Below are positions 24,669 through 33,286 of a stretch of DNA of 64,000 bases, one piece after another (position 1 is the first letter of the stretch; the number at the start of each line of letters is the position of its first letter). The notes below the pieces were generated by a model. The model was given only the letters and a program-made list of their open reading frames with translations, had not been told where the DNA came from and did no database searches. Source of the DNA: Comamonas sp. GB3 AK4-5 (GTDB lineage Bacteria; Pseudomonadota; Gammaproteobacteria; Burkholderiales; Burkholderiaceae_C); the NCBI RefSeq assembly GCF_041320665.1, contig NZ_CP166730.1, positions 2,790,001 through 2,854,000 on the forward strand. The letters run 5' to 3'. Both the position numbers and the translations under genes were made by a program.

Positions 24669-25765
24669 AGACGCTGCGCCGCATGATTTTTCGCGACGTC
24701 ATCACCACGGTGGCCTTCGTGACCCTGGCGTTTTTGGCGCTGTTCTTTTTCTTCGACCTGCTCGATGAGATGCGCTATGTGGGCCGCTCCGAGAGCTACA
24801 CCGCTGGCTACGCCATGCTGGTGGTGCTGCTGGAAGTGCCCAACCACCTGTATGAGCTGCTGCCCATCACGGTGCTGATCGGCACCATCTACGTGATGGC
24901 CAGGCTGGCCCAGAGCTCGGAATTCACCATCATGCGCACCAGCGGCCTCGGGCCCTGGCTGGCCCTGCGCACCCTGCTCACCGTGGGCGCCGGCTTTGTG
25001 CTGCTGACCTTTGTGATCGGCGACTATATTGCCCCCCTGTCCGAGCGGGCTGCCACGGCCGCCCAGGCCAAGTTCATGGGCCAGACCGTCACCACGGGCT
25101 CCACCGGCGCCTGGCTCAAGGAGCGCCGAAGCGGCAACACCCTGGCCATCAATGTGCGCAATATTCGCGGCGATGAGCTGCTGAACATCCGCATTTTCGA
25201 GTTCGACAGCGAAGGCCGCATGCGTCGCCAGATCCATGCCGCCAGAGGCCTGGCCGAAGACGGCGCGCACTGGCAACTGGAGCAGGTGCAGCGCTCGGAA
25301 TTTCACTACCCCGGCGCCACCGAGGCCAAGGTGGAGCGTTTCAGCGAGCCCCTGTACAGCTTCCCCACCGAGCTGACCGTCGACATGGTGGCCGCGGCCG
25401 TGCACAAGCCCGACCGCATGCCCACCATCGAGCTGTTCCAGTTCATCCAGCATCTGGAGAGCAACGACCAGTCGGCCCAGAAGTACGAGATCGAGTTCTG
25501 GCGCAAGGTGTTCTACCCCTTGAGCTGCCTGGTGATGGTGGTGCTGGCCCTGCCCTTTGCCTATCTGCATTTCCGCTCCGGCGGCATTGCCGGCTATGTG
25601 TTTGGCGGCGTGATGGCGGGTATCAGCTTCTTCCTGCTGAACAACGTCTTTGGCTACGCCGGCAACCTCAACAACTGGCAGCCCATGCTCACAGCGGCAG
25701 CCCCCGGCGTCATCTACTCCCTGCTGTCCCTGGGCGCTTTTGCCTGGCTGGTGCTGCGGCGATGA
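24665..25765 (+). CDS. lptG: LPS export ABC transporter permease LptG
   Basis: MKTLRRMIFRDVITTVAFVT begins the six-helix LptG permease, with a central periplasmic jellyroll and C-terminal helices including FRSGGIAGYVFGGVMAGISF. Its ATG overlaps the lptF stop (ATGA), so translation is coupled. The ATPase LptB is encoded elsewhere, as is usual. The downstream cbiX-like gene overlaps its stop in the same way. Confidence 0.94.
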   Translation: MKTLRRMIFRDVITTVAFVTLAFLALFFFFDLLDEMRYVGRSESYTAGYAMLVVLLEVPNHLYELLPITVLIGTIYVMARLAQSSEFTIMRTSGLGPWLALRTLLTVGAGFVLLTFVIGDYIAPLSERAATAAQAKFMGQTVTTGSTGAWLKERRSGNTLAINVRNIRGDELLNIRIFEFDSEGRMRRQIHAARGLAEDGAHWQLEQVQRSEFHYPGATEAKVERFSEPLYSFPTELTVDMVAAAVHKPDRMPTIELFQFIQHLESNDQSAQKYEIEFWRKVFYPLSCLVMVVLALPFAYLHFRSGGIAGYVFGGVMAGISFFLLNNVFGYAGNLNNWQPMLTAAAPGVIYSLLSLGAFAWLVLRR

Positions 25766-26181
25766 CCGCCGCCAGCACCAGCGCCGTGCCGCGCTCGCCA
25801 CGGGCCGGCGTGCTGCTGTTTGCCCATGGCTCGCGCGACCCGCTGTGGCACCGCCCCATACAGGCCGTGCAGGCCGAGCTGCAACGCCTGCAGCCCGATC
25901 TGGCCTGCATCTGCGCCTACCTGGAAATCAGCAGCCCCTCGCTGCCCGCCGCCGTGGACCAGCTGGTGCAGCAGGGCTGCAGCCACATCACCGTGCTGCC
26001 GCTGTTTCTGGGCACCGGCCGCCATGCGCGCGAAGACCTGCCCCTGCTGCTCGATGCGGCACGCGCCGCCCACCCCGGCCTGGTGCTGGAAAGCGCCACG
26101 CCCGTGGGCGAAGACCCCCGTGTGATTGGGCTGTTGGCACAAATCGCACAGGGCGAGATGCATAAAAAATCAAAATCTTAG
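25762..26181 (+). CDS. cbiX: CbiX/SirB-type sirohydrochlorin chelatase domain protein (139 aa)
   Basis: Small CbiX proteins insert Co2+ or Fe2+ into sirohydrochlorin. The metal-binding His are visible in LLFAHGSRDPLWHRPI and LFLGTGRHAREDLP. Single-domain length (139) fits the CbiX(S)/SirB half-size type. The gene overlaps lptG by four bases. It precedes cysB, so a siroheme role in sulfite reduction would suit the neighbourhood; this is inference. Confidence 0.85.
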   Translation: MTAASTSAVPRSPRAGVLLFAHGSRDPLWHRPIQAVQAELQRLQPDLACICAYLEISSPSLPAAVDQLVQQGCSHITVLPLFLGTGRHAREDLPLLLDAARAAHPGLVLESATPVGEDPRVIGLLAQIAQGEMHKKSKS

Positions 26182-26185
26182 ATAA

Positions 26186-26200
26186 ATCATTCATAATGAT
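26186..26200. promoter_or_regulatory. Palindrome upstream of cysB
   Basis: ATCATT-CAT-AATGAT is a perfect 6-bp-arm palindrome lying 24 bases before the cysB ATG in an AT-rich stretch. LysR-type regulators bind such T-N11-A dyads, so this is a candidate autoregulatory site. Confidence 0.45.
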
Positions 26201-26224
26201 GTCCAACCCAGCTGACATCCGCTT

Positions 26225-27166
26225 ATGAACTTGCACCAATTCCGCTTCGTCCAGGAAGCTGCCCGCCGAGGCCTCAACCTCACCGAGGCCGCCAAGGCCC
26301 TGCACACCTCGCAGCCCGGCGTGTCCAAGGCCATCATCGAGCTGGAAGAAGAGCTGGGCGTGGACATCTTCGCCCGCCACGGCAAGCGCCTCAAGCGCAT
26401 CACCGAACCCGGCCAGCATGTGCTCAAAAGCATTGAACTCATCATGCGCGAGGTGGGCAACCTCAAGCGCATTGGCGAACAGTTCAGCGCCCAGGACAGC
26501 GGCACCCTCAGCATTGCCACCACCCACACCCAGGCGCGCTATGTGCTGCCCACGGCCGTGGCCAAGCTGCGCGACACCTATCCCAAGGTCAACATCAGCC
26601 TGCACCAGGCCACGCCGCATGAGGTGGCGCGCATGGTGCTGGACGAGGTGGCCGAGATCGGCATGGCCACCGAGTCGCTGGCCGACTACCCCGACCTGGT
26701 CACCCTGCCCTGCTATGAATGGGAGCACGTGCTGGTGGTTCCCAAGGGCCACCCCCTGGCTACCAAGGAGCGTATCGGCCTGGAGGACATCGGCCAGGAA
26801 GCGCTGATCACCTACCACCCCTCGTTTACCGGTCGCAACAAGATCGACACTGCCTTTGCCACCCGCAAAATCACGCCGCGCATCGTGCTGGAGGCCATTG
26901 ACTCCGACGTGATCAAGACCTATGTGCGTCTGGGTCTGGGCGTGGGCATCGTGGCTGAAATGGCCATGCGCGAAGACCCGGGCCTGGACCTGGTCTCCCG
27001 CCCCGTAGGCCATTTGTTTGGCCAGAGCGTGGCCCGCGTGGCCTTCAAGCGCGGCGCCTACCTGCGCAACTTTGTCTACAAATTTGCCGAGTCCCTGAGC
27101 GACCGCCTCAGCCGCGACCTCATTGCCCGCGCCATGACGGGCCAGGTCAACGACTACGAGCTGTGA
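26225..27166 (+). CDS. cysB: CysB-family LysR-type transcriptional regulator
   Basis: The protein starts MNLHQFRFVQEAARRGLNLT and has the CysB winged-helix sequence ALHTSQPGVSKAIIELEEEL. Its effector domain includes the CysB/Cbl landmark TTHTQARYVLPTAVAKLRD and the ligand loop ITYHPSFTGRNKID. CysB activates sulfate assimilation and cysteine biosynthesis genes, with acetylserine as inducer and sulfide/thiosulfate as anti-inducer. 313 residues fits the family. Located next to cbiX, whose product may support siroheme synthesis. Confidence 0.92.
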   Translation: MNLHQFRFVQEAARRGLNLTEAAKALHTSQPGVSKAIIELEEELGVDIFARHGKRLKRITEPGQHVLKSIELIMREVGNLKRIGEQFSAQDSGTLSIATTHTQARYVLPTAVAKLRDTYPKVNISLHQATPHEVARMVLDEVAEIGMATESLADYPDLVTLPCYEWEHVLVVPKGHPLATKERIGLEDIGQEALITYHPSFTGRNKIDTAFATRKITPRIVLEAIDSDVIKTYVRLGLGVGIVAEMAMREDPGLDLVSRPVGHLFGQSVARVAFKRGAYLRNFVYKFAESLSDRLSRDLIARAMTGQVNDYEL

Positions 27167-27229
27167 AGTAAACACCACCGTTTTTGCCAGCCAGGCGCCA
27201 GGCTTTCTGGCCCTGCGCTTGGGCAAAAA

Positions 27230-27355
27230 ATGCCGGCAGGAGCGGGCCCATGCGGCACAGCGAGCGCTGGAGCACAAGCCCAACGGCTAGAAGACAGTAT
27301 GGGCATACGACCAGGGCATGCAACAAAGCATCAAGCGCTGTATGGCCGCGACAAA
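27230..27355 (+). repeat. Dispersed intergenic repeat, family 1, copy A
   Basis: This block shares an ordered series of matches with 63440-63592: CCCAACGGC, GCATACG, GCAACAAAGC, TCAAGCGCT and TATGGCCGC, with one segment longer in the other copy. Both lie upstream of plus-strand genes in the same orientation. The opposite strand encodes similar short peptides in both copies (ALDALLHALVVC versus ALEALLRALAVC), which follows from shared DNA ancestry. Confidence 0.65.
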
Positions 27356-27428
27356 ACGGGGAGCCTTCAAAGCCCGCTGCCCCACATATTGATTTGCCAT
27401 CCCGTATGGATCTTTTTCTTGTCCTGCA

Positions 27429-28598
27429 ATGACTTCTGCGCACACCCCTTCCACGCCCACATTTCCCAGCCGCCTGCCCCAGGTCGGCACCACCATCTTC
27501 AGCGTGATGTCCGCCCTGGCGGCCGAACACCAGGCCGTCAACCTGGGCCAAGGCTTTCCCGACTTTGGCTGTGACCCCTTGCTGCTGGACGCCGTCAACG
27601 ACGCCATGCGCGCCGGCCACAACCAGTACCCGCCCATGCCTGGCATGCCCCAGCTGCGCGAGGCGGTTGCAGCAAAAATCAAAGCACTGCATGGGCGTGC
27701 CTATAGTGCTGCCAGCGAAATCACCATCACAGCCGGTGCCACACAAGCCATCCTGACGGCCATTCTGGCCACGGTGCAGGCGGGAGACGAGGTCATCGTG
27801 CTCGACCCCTGCTACGACAGCTACGCCCCGAATATCGCGCTGGCCGGCGGCACCGTGGTGCGCGTGCCGCTGACGCCGGGCAGCTTCCGCCCCGACTTTG
27901 CCAAGATCTCCGCCGCCCTCACGCCCAAGACCCGGCTGCTGATCGTCAACACCCCGCACAACCCCAGCGCCACGGTGTGGACCGCCGCCGAGATGCAGCA
28001 GCTCGAGGACCTGCTGGCGCCCACCAATGTGCTGCTGATCAGCGACGAGGTCTACGAACACATGGTGTTCGATGGCGACCAGCACCAGAGCGCGGCGCGC
28101 TTTCCCGGCCTGGCAGCGCGCGCCTTCATCGTCTCCAGCTTTGGCAAGACCTACCACGTCACCGGCTGGAAAGTGGGCACCGTGGCCGCCCCCGCCGCGT
28201 TGATGGCCGAGTTCCGCAAGGTGCACCAGTTCAATGTGTTCACCGTGAACACGCCCATGCAGGTGGGCCTGGCCAGCTATATGCAAAACCCGGCGCCCTA
28301 TCTGGAGCTGCCTGCCTTCTACCAGCGCAAGCGCGACCTGTTTGCCCAAGGCCTGGCGCAAACCCGCTTCAAGCTGCTGCCCACGGCGGGCACTTATTTC
28401 CAGTGCGCCGATATCTCGGCCATCAGCGATCTGAACGAGGCCGACTTCTGCCAATGGCTGGTCCGGGAAGTGGGCGTGGCCGCCATCCCGTTGTCCGCCT
28501 TCTATGGCGATGGCTTTGACCAGAAGGTGGTGCGCTTTTGCTTTGCCAAGCAGGACGAGACGCTGCTGGCGGCGCTTGCGCGGCTGCGCAAGCTGTAA
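27429..28598 (+). CDS. PLP-dependent class I/II aminotransferase (methionine aminotransferase YbdL-like)
   Basis: The fold-type I aminotransferase signature SSFGKTYHVTGWKVG contains the PLP-binding Lys. VNLGQGFPDFGCDPLLLDAV, NQYPPMPGMPQLREAVAAKI and NTPHNPSATVWTAAEMQQLE match the subgroup that includes E. coli YbdL and kynurenine aminotransferases, which prefer Met, aromatic amino acids or glutamine. The protein is 389 residues with no signal. ATG 27429 is used; no strong ribosome site is seen. A very strong terminator follows. Confidence 0.9.
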   Translation: MTSAHTPSTPTFPSRLPQVGTTIFSVMSALAAEHQAVNLGQGFPDFGCDPLLLDAVNDAMRAGHNQYPPMPGMPQLREAVAAKIKALHGRAYSAASEITITAGATQAILTAILATVQAGDEVIVLDPCYDSYAPNIALAGGTVVRVPLTPGSFRPDFAKISAALTPKTRLLIVNTPHNPSATVWTAAEMQQLEDLLAPTNVLLISDEVYEHMVFDGDQHQSAARFPGLAARAFIVSSFGKTYHVTGWKVGTVAAPAALMAEFRKVHQFNVFTVNTPMQVGLASYMQNPAPYLELPAFYQRKRDLFAQGLAQTRFKLLPTAGTYFQCADISAISDLNEADFCQWLVREVGVAAIPLSAFYGDGFDQKVVRFCFAKQDETLLAALARLRKL

Positions 28599-28617
28599 AC
28601 CGCCCGGGCACTGCACT

Positions 28618-28657
28618 CAAGAAAGGGAGCTGCTGATGCGCTCCCTTTCTTGTTTTC
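28618..28657 (+). terminator. Rho-independent terminator after the aminotransferase gene
   Basis: A perfect 13-bp stem CAAGAAAGGGAGC / GCTCCCTTTCTTG around a 9-nt loop, followed by TTTT. Confidence 0.9.
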
Positions 28658-29068
28658 AGCTGTATTTCATGCTGAAAGTGGCTGTCTACCAACAAGGACA
28701 GCTATGGTTTTCTCAATGCTCCAGTTGCCCGCTTTGCTTGCGCACAAAGCCGTCGCGCGTCAGTTGGGCCTCCATGGGTGACAGCAGCAAGGCCATTTGC
28801 TTGGGGGTGGTCAGCAGCGCATTCAGCATGCCAACAATCCGCCACCGCGCGCATGGGCACGATAATGGACAGGCCTCAGACGCTGTCGTTGACCGCGTTG
28901 GGCCATTCGGCAAAAGCGTGCCTGGAAACCCTGAAGGCGTGCAGCGCCTGCACCTTCCCCTGAAGCCGACTCCCACACACCGGTCACCGCGTCGCACGGT
29001 TGTGCGCCCCAGCCACTGCCTGCTGACGCGTCCAGACCGGCAAAACCTTGCCAACACCTGTCCACCCT
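28658..29068. other. About 410 bases, only a weak minus-strand frame
   Basis: A minus-strand frame (29057-28713) is open. Only its last 38 codons (MLNALLTTPKQMALLLSPME, then AQLTRDGFVRKQSGQLEH) look protein-like; they could be a small gene or the end of a decayed one. No ribosome site supports it, so it is not called as a CDS. Confidence 0.4.
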
Positions 29069-29770
29069 ATGAGCACCACCCAGCCCACCGCCACCTTGCA
29101 TTACATCTTTGACCCGCTGTGCGGCTGGTGCTACGCGGCCGCCCCCTTGGTGGATGCTGCCCGCCAGGTGCCGGGCCTGCAGCTGCAGTGGCATGCCGGC
29201 GGCATGCTGGCCGGCGCACAGGCCAAGCGCATCACCGCCGACTGGCGCGCCCATGTGCTGCCCCATGACCAGCGCATTCACCAGCTCACCGGCCAGCCCT
29301 TTGGCGAGGCCTATACCGATGGCCTGCTCAACCAGGTGGGCACGCCCCTGGACTCCGGCCCGCCCATCACCGCCCTGCTGGCCGTGCAAGCCATGGAACA
29401 GCCCGCTGGCACACAGGTAGAGGCGCTGGACCTGCTGCACCGCATCCAGCAGGCCCACTATGTGCAAGGCCGCACCATCAGCGACGCCGACACCTTGCAA
29501 CAGATCGCCGCCGAGGCCGGGCTGGACCCCCAGGCCTTTGCTGTCGCCTACATCAGCCAGCTGGGCGACCCCACGCTGGCCCATATCCAGGACAGCCGCC
29601 ACTGGCTGCAACAAGTGGGCGGTCAGGGCTTTCCCACCTGGGCACTGGAATGGCAAACCACCGCCGACACCGCACCCCAGCTCCAAGCCGTGGATGCATC
29701 GCCCTTTCTGGGCCAGGCTTCCGCCTGGCAAGACGGACTGCAGCGCTGGCTGGCCGCGCTGGCGGCCTAG
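29069..29770 (+). CDS. DsbA-family thioredoxin-like protein (FrnE-type), cytoplasmic
   Basis: A thioredoxin-fold oxidoreductase with active-site FDPLCGWCYAAAPL (C-G-W-C), the helical insertion typical of DsbA/FrnE, and the cis-Pro loop GGQGFPTWALEW. No signal peptide is present, so it probably acts in the cytoplasm, as FrnE-like proteins do. 233 residues fits the group. ATG 29069 (MSTTQPTATLHYIFD) is chosen over the in-frame ATG at 29048 because conserved sequence begins there. Redox substrate unknown. Confidence 0.85.
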   Translation: MSTTQPTATLHYIFDPLCGWCYAAAPLVDAARQVPGLQLQWHAGGMLAGAQAKRITADWRAHVLPHDQRIHQLTGQPFGEAYTDGLLNQVGTPLDSGPPITALLAVQAMEQPAGTQVEALDLLHRIQQAHYVQGRTISDADTLQQIAAEAGLDPQAFAVAYISQLGDPTLAHIQDSRHWLQQVGGQGFPTWALEWQTTADTAPQLQAVDASPFLGQASAWQDGLQRWLAALAA

Positions 29771-29857
29771 AAATCACCGGCGCAAAAAAGCCTCTGTCTG
29801 ACACCCCGGGCACAAAGTGCCTTCCTAGAATGAATCACATTGCATAGGAGGTTGCAC

Positions 29858-30112
29858 ATGATGTCGCTGTTAGGCACTTTGGCGGTGGGACTGGTCATCG
29901 GACTGATCGCCCGCGCGCTGAAACCCGGGGACGACAGCATGGGCTGGATCATGACCGTGCTGCTCGGCATTGCCGGCTCATTCCTGGCCAGCTACCTGGG
30001 CGCTGCCATGGGCTTGTACCTGCCCGGCCAGCCCGCAGGCTGGATTGCCTCGGTCGTGGGTGCCATTGCCTTGCTGGTGCTCTACCAGCTCGTGCGCAGC
30101 AAAGGGCCTTGA
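29858..30112 (+). CDS. GlsB/YeaQ/YmgE family (transglycosylase-associated) membrane protein
   Basis: An 84-residue protein with three hydrophobic segments and the family pattern GLVIGLIARALKPGDDSMGW, LLGIAGSFLASYLG and GWIASVVGAIALLVLY. Members are small inner-membrane proteins often induced by stress; function is poorly defined. AGGAGG lies six bases before ATG 29858, a near-perfect ribosome site, which decides the start. Confidence 0.9.
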   Translation: MMSLLGTLAVGLVIGLIARALKPGDDSMGWIMTVLLGIAGSFLASYLGAAMGLYLPGQPAGWIASVVGAIALLVLYQLVRSKGP

Positions 30113-30265
30113 GCGGCCCGGTTTTTCCTTCAACTTTCTTCGGCTTCACCGGTTTCTTCGTCGCGCTCTCCTCCTTCTCAGGTGCCTTCCATGCACCTGT
30201 TTTTTTGCCTGTCTGCTGCACCCTGCATGCAAAGGGCCTGCGCGCAAATCGGCGATCATTGCGCC

Positions 30266-30739
30266 ATGACTGACGCCCACACGCCCCGCTACTGGCTCAT
30301 GAAGAACGAGCCCGACGCCTATTCCATAGACCACGCCCTGGCCGCTCCCCAGCAAACCATTGCCTGGGACGGCGTGCGCAACTACCAGGCCCGTAACTAC
30401 ATGCGCGACCAGATGCGCGTGGGCGACGGCGTGCTGTACTGGCATTCCAGCTGCGCCGAACCCGGCATCTACGGCATCGCCCGCATTGCAGGCAAACTGC
30501 GCGTGGACGACAGCCAGTTCGACCCCGCATCGCCCTATTACGACCCCAAGAGCCCCCGCGACAAGCCGCGCTGGCTGCTACTGGATGTACAGGCCCTGAG
30601 CAAGACCCGCCCCATCCTGATCCCCGAGCTGCGCGAGCATGCAGCGCTGCAGGAGATGCGTGTGCTGCAGCGGGGCAATCGTCTGTCCATCACCGAGGTC
30701 ACGCCAGCGGAGTGGGAGCACATCAAAAAAATGCTGTGA
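30266..30739 (+). CDS. EVE domain-containing protein (157 aa)
   Basis: RYWLMKNEPDAYSIDHALA and WDGVRNYQARNYMRDQMRVG, followed by VLYWHSSCAEPGIYGIARI, are hallmarks of the EVE domain, a PUA-like fold thought to recognise modified bases in DNA or RNA. ATG 30266 (MTDAHTPRYW) fits homologues. In some bacteria EVE proteins accompany restriction systems, but nothing of that kind is adjacent here and many stand alone, as this one does. A dispersed repeat begins directly after the stop codon. Confidence 0.9.
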   Translation: MTDAHTPRYWLMKNEPDAYSIDHALAAPQQTIAWDGVRNYQARNYMRDQMRVGDGVLYWHSSCAEPGIYGIARIAGKLRVDDSQFDPASPYYDPKSPRDKPRWLLLDVQALSKTRPILIPELREHAALQEMRVLQRGNRLSITEVTPAEWEHIKKML

Positions 30740-30741
30740 AA

Positions 30742-30840
30742 CACCCCCCTGAGTCGCTACGCGCCTTCCCCCCGCTCTCGCATCGCGCTGCGATGCAGGC
30801 AGGGGGACGCTGCCAGCGCGGCGGGGCGGCCCTTGCGCGG
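30742..30840 (+). repeat. Dispersed GC-rich intergenic repeat, family 2, copy A
   Basis: This element starts just after the EVE gene stop with CACCCCCCTGAG and ends with a 28-base core (30813-30840) that is identical, in reverse orientation, at 40177-40204. Intervening sequence is similar but imperfect. In both places the repeat begins at a stop codon, suggesting a 3'-end role. Elements of this kind are common in Comamonadaceae. Confidence 0.8.
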
Positions 30841-30925
30841 CAGCCCTGACTTGGAGCGTGCCAGTTTTGCGCGCTGCAGATGGCGCATAACGCCATGGAT
30901 CACGAAGACACCCCCACTTGCCGCC

Positions 30926-32182
30926 ATGTCCATCCCCCCTTGCCCCGTCACGCCGCTGCTTTCTCCACGCGCCCGCTGGCGGCGGGTGTTGGAGGTGTTT
31001 GGCGTGTTTCTGCAACTGGGCCTGACCTCGTTTGGTGGGCCAGTGGCCCATCTGGGCTATTTCCGCACGGCTTTTGTGCAGCGCCGCCAGTGGCTCAGCG
31101 ACGCGCAGTACGCCGACCTGGTGGCGCTGTGCCAGTTTCTGCCCGGCCCAGCCAGCAGCCAGGTGGGCATGGCCCTGGGTCAGCTGCGCGCCGGCGGTTG
31201 GGGTGCGCTGGCGGCATGGCTGGGCTTTACCCTGCCTTCGGCCCTGCTGCTGATGGCTCTGGCCGTGGGCCTTTCACAGGCTCCGCATGGCGTGCAGTGG
31301 GCTCATACCGGCCTGCTGCATGGCCTCAAGCTGGTGGCGGTGGCCGTGGTGGCCCAGGCCGTCTGGGGCATGGGTCGCAGTCTGTGCCCGGATCGGTTGC
31401 GCGCGGCCATGGCCCTGGGCGCGGCCGTGCTGGCCATAGCGTTGCCCGGCACCAGCGTGCAACTGCTGGTGATAGCCCTTGGCGCGCTGCTGGGCTGGCG
31501 CTGGGTACGCCCTGCCTTGCCTGCGGCATCGGCTGCACCCTGCGATGAGGCAGCGCTGCATGTGAATATTTCGCGCCGCACCGGAGCCGCTCTGCTGCTG
31601 CTGTGCCTGGCGCTGGGCCTGGCCCTGCCGCTGCTGGCCCACGGCACGCAGTCACCGCTGTGGCAGGCTGGCAGCGTGTTCTACCAAGCGGGTGCATTGG
31701 TGTTTGGCGGCGGCCATGTAGTGCTGCCGCTGCTGCAAAACGGCGTGGTGCAGCCCGGTTGGCTGGACAATGAACAGTTTCTGGCCGGCTACGCGGCTGC
31801 CCAGGCCGTGCCCGGCCCGCTGTTCACACTGGCAGGCTATCTGGGCGCTTTGCTGCCGCTGGGGGCCTGGACGGGTTGGGCTGGAGGCCTGCTGGCCCTG
31901 GTGGCCATTTTTCTGCCCGCCGCCCTGCTGGTGCTGGGCGCACTCCCGTTCTGGACCTGGCTGCGCACCGCACCCGCAGCCCAGCGCGTGCTGGCCGGTG
32001 TGAATGCCGCCGTCGTGGGCCTGCTGCTGGCCGCGCTGTATGACCCGGTGTGGACCAGCGCCATCCATGGCCGGCAGGACTGTGCGCTGGCCCTGCTCTA
32101 TCTGGCACTGCTCACCGTGGGCCGCCTGCCACCGGTGGCCGTGGTGCTACTGGGAGCCATGACAGGCGCAGCCTTGGGCTGA
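30926..32182 (+). CDS. chrA: Chromate transporter ChrA (two-domain CHR family)
   Basis: The protein contains two CHR units: LGLTSFGGPVAHLGYFRTAF with LCQFLPGPASSQVGMALGQL, then GALVFGGGHVVLPLLQNGV with AAQAVPGPLFTLAGYLGALL. About ten to twelve membrane segments are present over 418 residues. Long CHR proteins export chromate across the inner membrane. ATG 30926 (MSIPPCPVTP) is used. No chrB regulator is adjacent, so constitutive or unrelated control is likely; some CHR proteins do not confer resistance. Confidence 0.9.
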   Translation: MSIPPCPVTPLLSPRARWRRVLEVFGVFLQLGLTSFGGPVAHLGYFRTAFVQRRQWLSDAQYADLVALCQFLPGPASSQVGMALGQLRAGGWGALAAWLGFTLPSALLLMALAVGLSQAPHGVQWAHTGLLHGLKLVAVAVVAQAVWGMGRSLCPDRLRAAMALGAAVLAIALPGTSVQLLVIALGALLGWRWVRPALPAASAAPCDEAALHVNISRRTGAALLLLCLALGLALPLLAHGTQSPLWQAGSVFYQAGALVFGGGHVVLPLLQNGVVQPGWLDNEQFLAGYAAAQAVPGPLFTLAGYLGALLPLGAWTGWAGGLLALVAIFLPAALLVLGALPFWTWLRTAPAAQRVLAGVNAAVVGLLLAALYDPVWTSAIHGRQDCALALLYLALLTVGRLPPVAVVLLGAMTGAALG

Positions 32183-32324
32183 CAAGCAGGCTGTCACTTT
32201 CTTCATCTCAAACAGTCGGCCTGTTTTGGATGTTTTGCAATTGATCTCCCCGGGACCTACAAGACGACAAAGACTGCCCTCCTACAATGCGCGCCACTAG
32301 ATTCATAACAAAGGGAAGCGTTGT

Positions 32325-33176
32325 ATGTTCAAGTCCGTCGCCGCAGCTGTGCTCGGCCTGTCATTGTCTTTGGGCACCTGGGCCAAGAATGCCGAACCCA
32401 CCAACGAGCTGCCTCCAGAAGTCCAGCAGTTGCATTGGGTGGAAAAAGGCCAGGGCGACATCGCTAACAAGGCCAGCATCACCATCCCCGAAGGCTATGC
32501 CTTTCTGGCCCCTGCCGACACTTCCACACTGCTGCAGGCCATGGGCAACCCGCCCAGCAGTGATCGCTATCTGATCGCGCCCAAGTCCCTGGACTGGTTT
32601 GTGGTGTTCTCCTTCGATGAGACCGGCTATGTGAAGGACGACGAGAAAATCGATGCGGCCGAGTTGCTCAAGTCCATGCAGGCCGACGATAAGGAGAGCA
32701 ACCAGGAGCGTCAGCGACTGGGCCTGGAAGCGGTGTATACCGAGGGCTGGGAAGTCCCACCCCACTATGACGAAAGCACGCGCCGCCTGGAATGGGGCCT
32801 GCGCCTGCGTGACGAATCGGGCCAGCGCAATGTGAACTACACCTCGCGCATTCTGGGCCGTACCGGTGTGATGAGCGCCACTTTGGTGTCTGACATCGAC
32901 ACACTGGGCCAGGACACCCAGGAATTCAAAAAGCTGCTCACGGGCTTTCAGTACAACAGCGGCCTGAGCTATGCCGAGTTCAAGAACGGTGACAAGCTGG
33001 CCGCCTTCAGCCTCGGCGCCCTGGTGCTGGGCGGCGCCGCTGCCGTGGCTACCAAGAAAGGCCTGTGGGGCGTGATTGGCGGCTTCCTGGCCGCTGGCTG
33101 GAAGTTCATTGCCGCTGCCGTGGTGGCCTTGTTCGCCGGCCTGGGCCGCTTCTTCAAGCGCAAGAAGAACGACTGA
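32325..33176 (+). CDS. DUF2167 family membrane-anchored exported protein (283 aa)
   Basis: A signal peptide (MFKSVAAAVLGLSLSLGTWA) precedes the DUF2167 domain, with VEKGQGDIANKASITIPEGY, DWFVVFSFDETGYVKDDEKI and WGLRLRDESGQRNVNYTSRI. A glycine/alanine-rich C-terminal segment of about 50 residues with hydrophobic stretches and a basic tail (RFFKRKKND) anchors it in the membrane. AAGGGA precedes ATG 32325. Function unknown. A terminator follows closely. Confidence 0.88.
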   Translation: MFKSVAAAVLGLSLSLGTWAKNAEPTNELPPEVQQLHWVEKGQGDIANKASITIPEGYAFLAPADTSTLLQAMGNPPSSDRYLIAPKSLDWFVVFSFDETGYVKDDEKIDAAELLKSMQADDKESNQERQRLGLEAVYTEGWEVPPHYDESTRRLEWGLRLRDESGQRNVNYTSRILGRTGVMSATLVSDIDTLGQDTQEFKKLLTGFQYNSGLSYAEFKNGDKLAAFSLGALVLGGAAAVATKKGLWGVIGGFLAAGWKFIAAAVVALFAGLGRFFKRKKND

Positions 33177-33198
33177 TCGCCTGCATCCCCCAAGCAGG

Positions 33199-33234
33199 CC
33201 CCAGGCATCGTTAAGATGCCTGGGGTTTGTTTTT
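33199..33234 (+). terminator. Rho-independent terminator after the DUF2167 gene
   Basis: A perfect 11-bp stem CCCCAGGCATC / GATGCCTGGGG around GTTAA, followed by TTTGTTTTT. Confidence 0.92.
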
Positions 33235-33286
33235 GCCGCCACGAAAGCGCAGCGCCTTGTATTTCACGATCTCCGCAGAAGTGCAG

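Noticed and set aside
28713..29057. Minus-strand frame of 114 codons
   Set aside because: Only the last 38 codons look protein-like and no ribosome site is visible; kept as a note in the gap entry.
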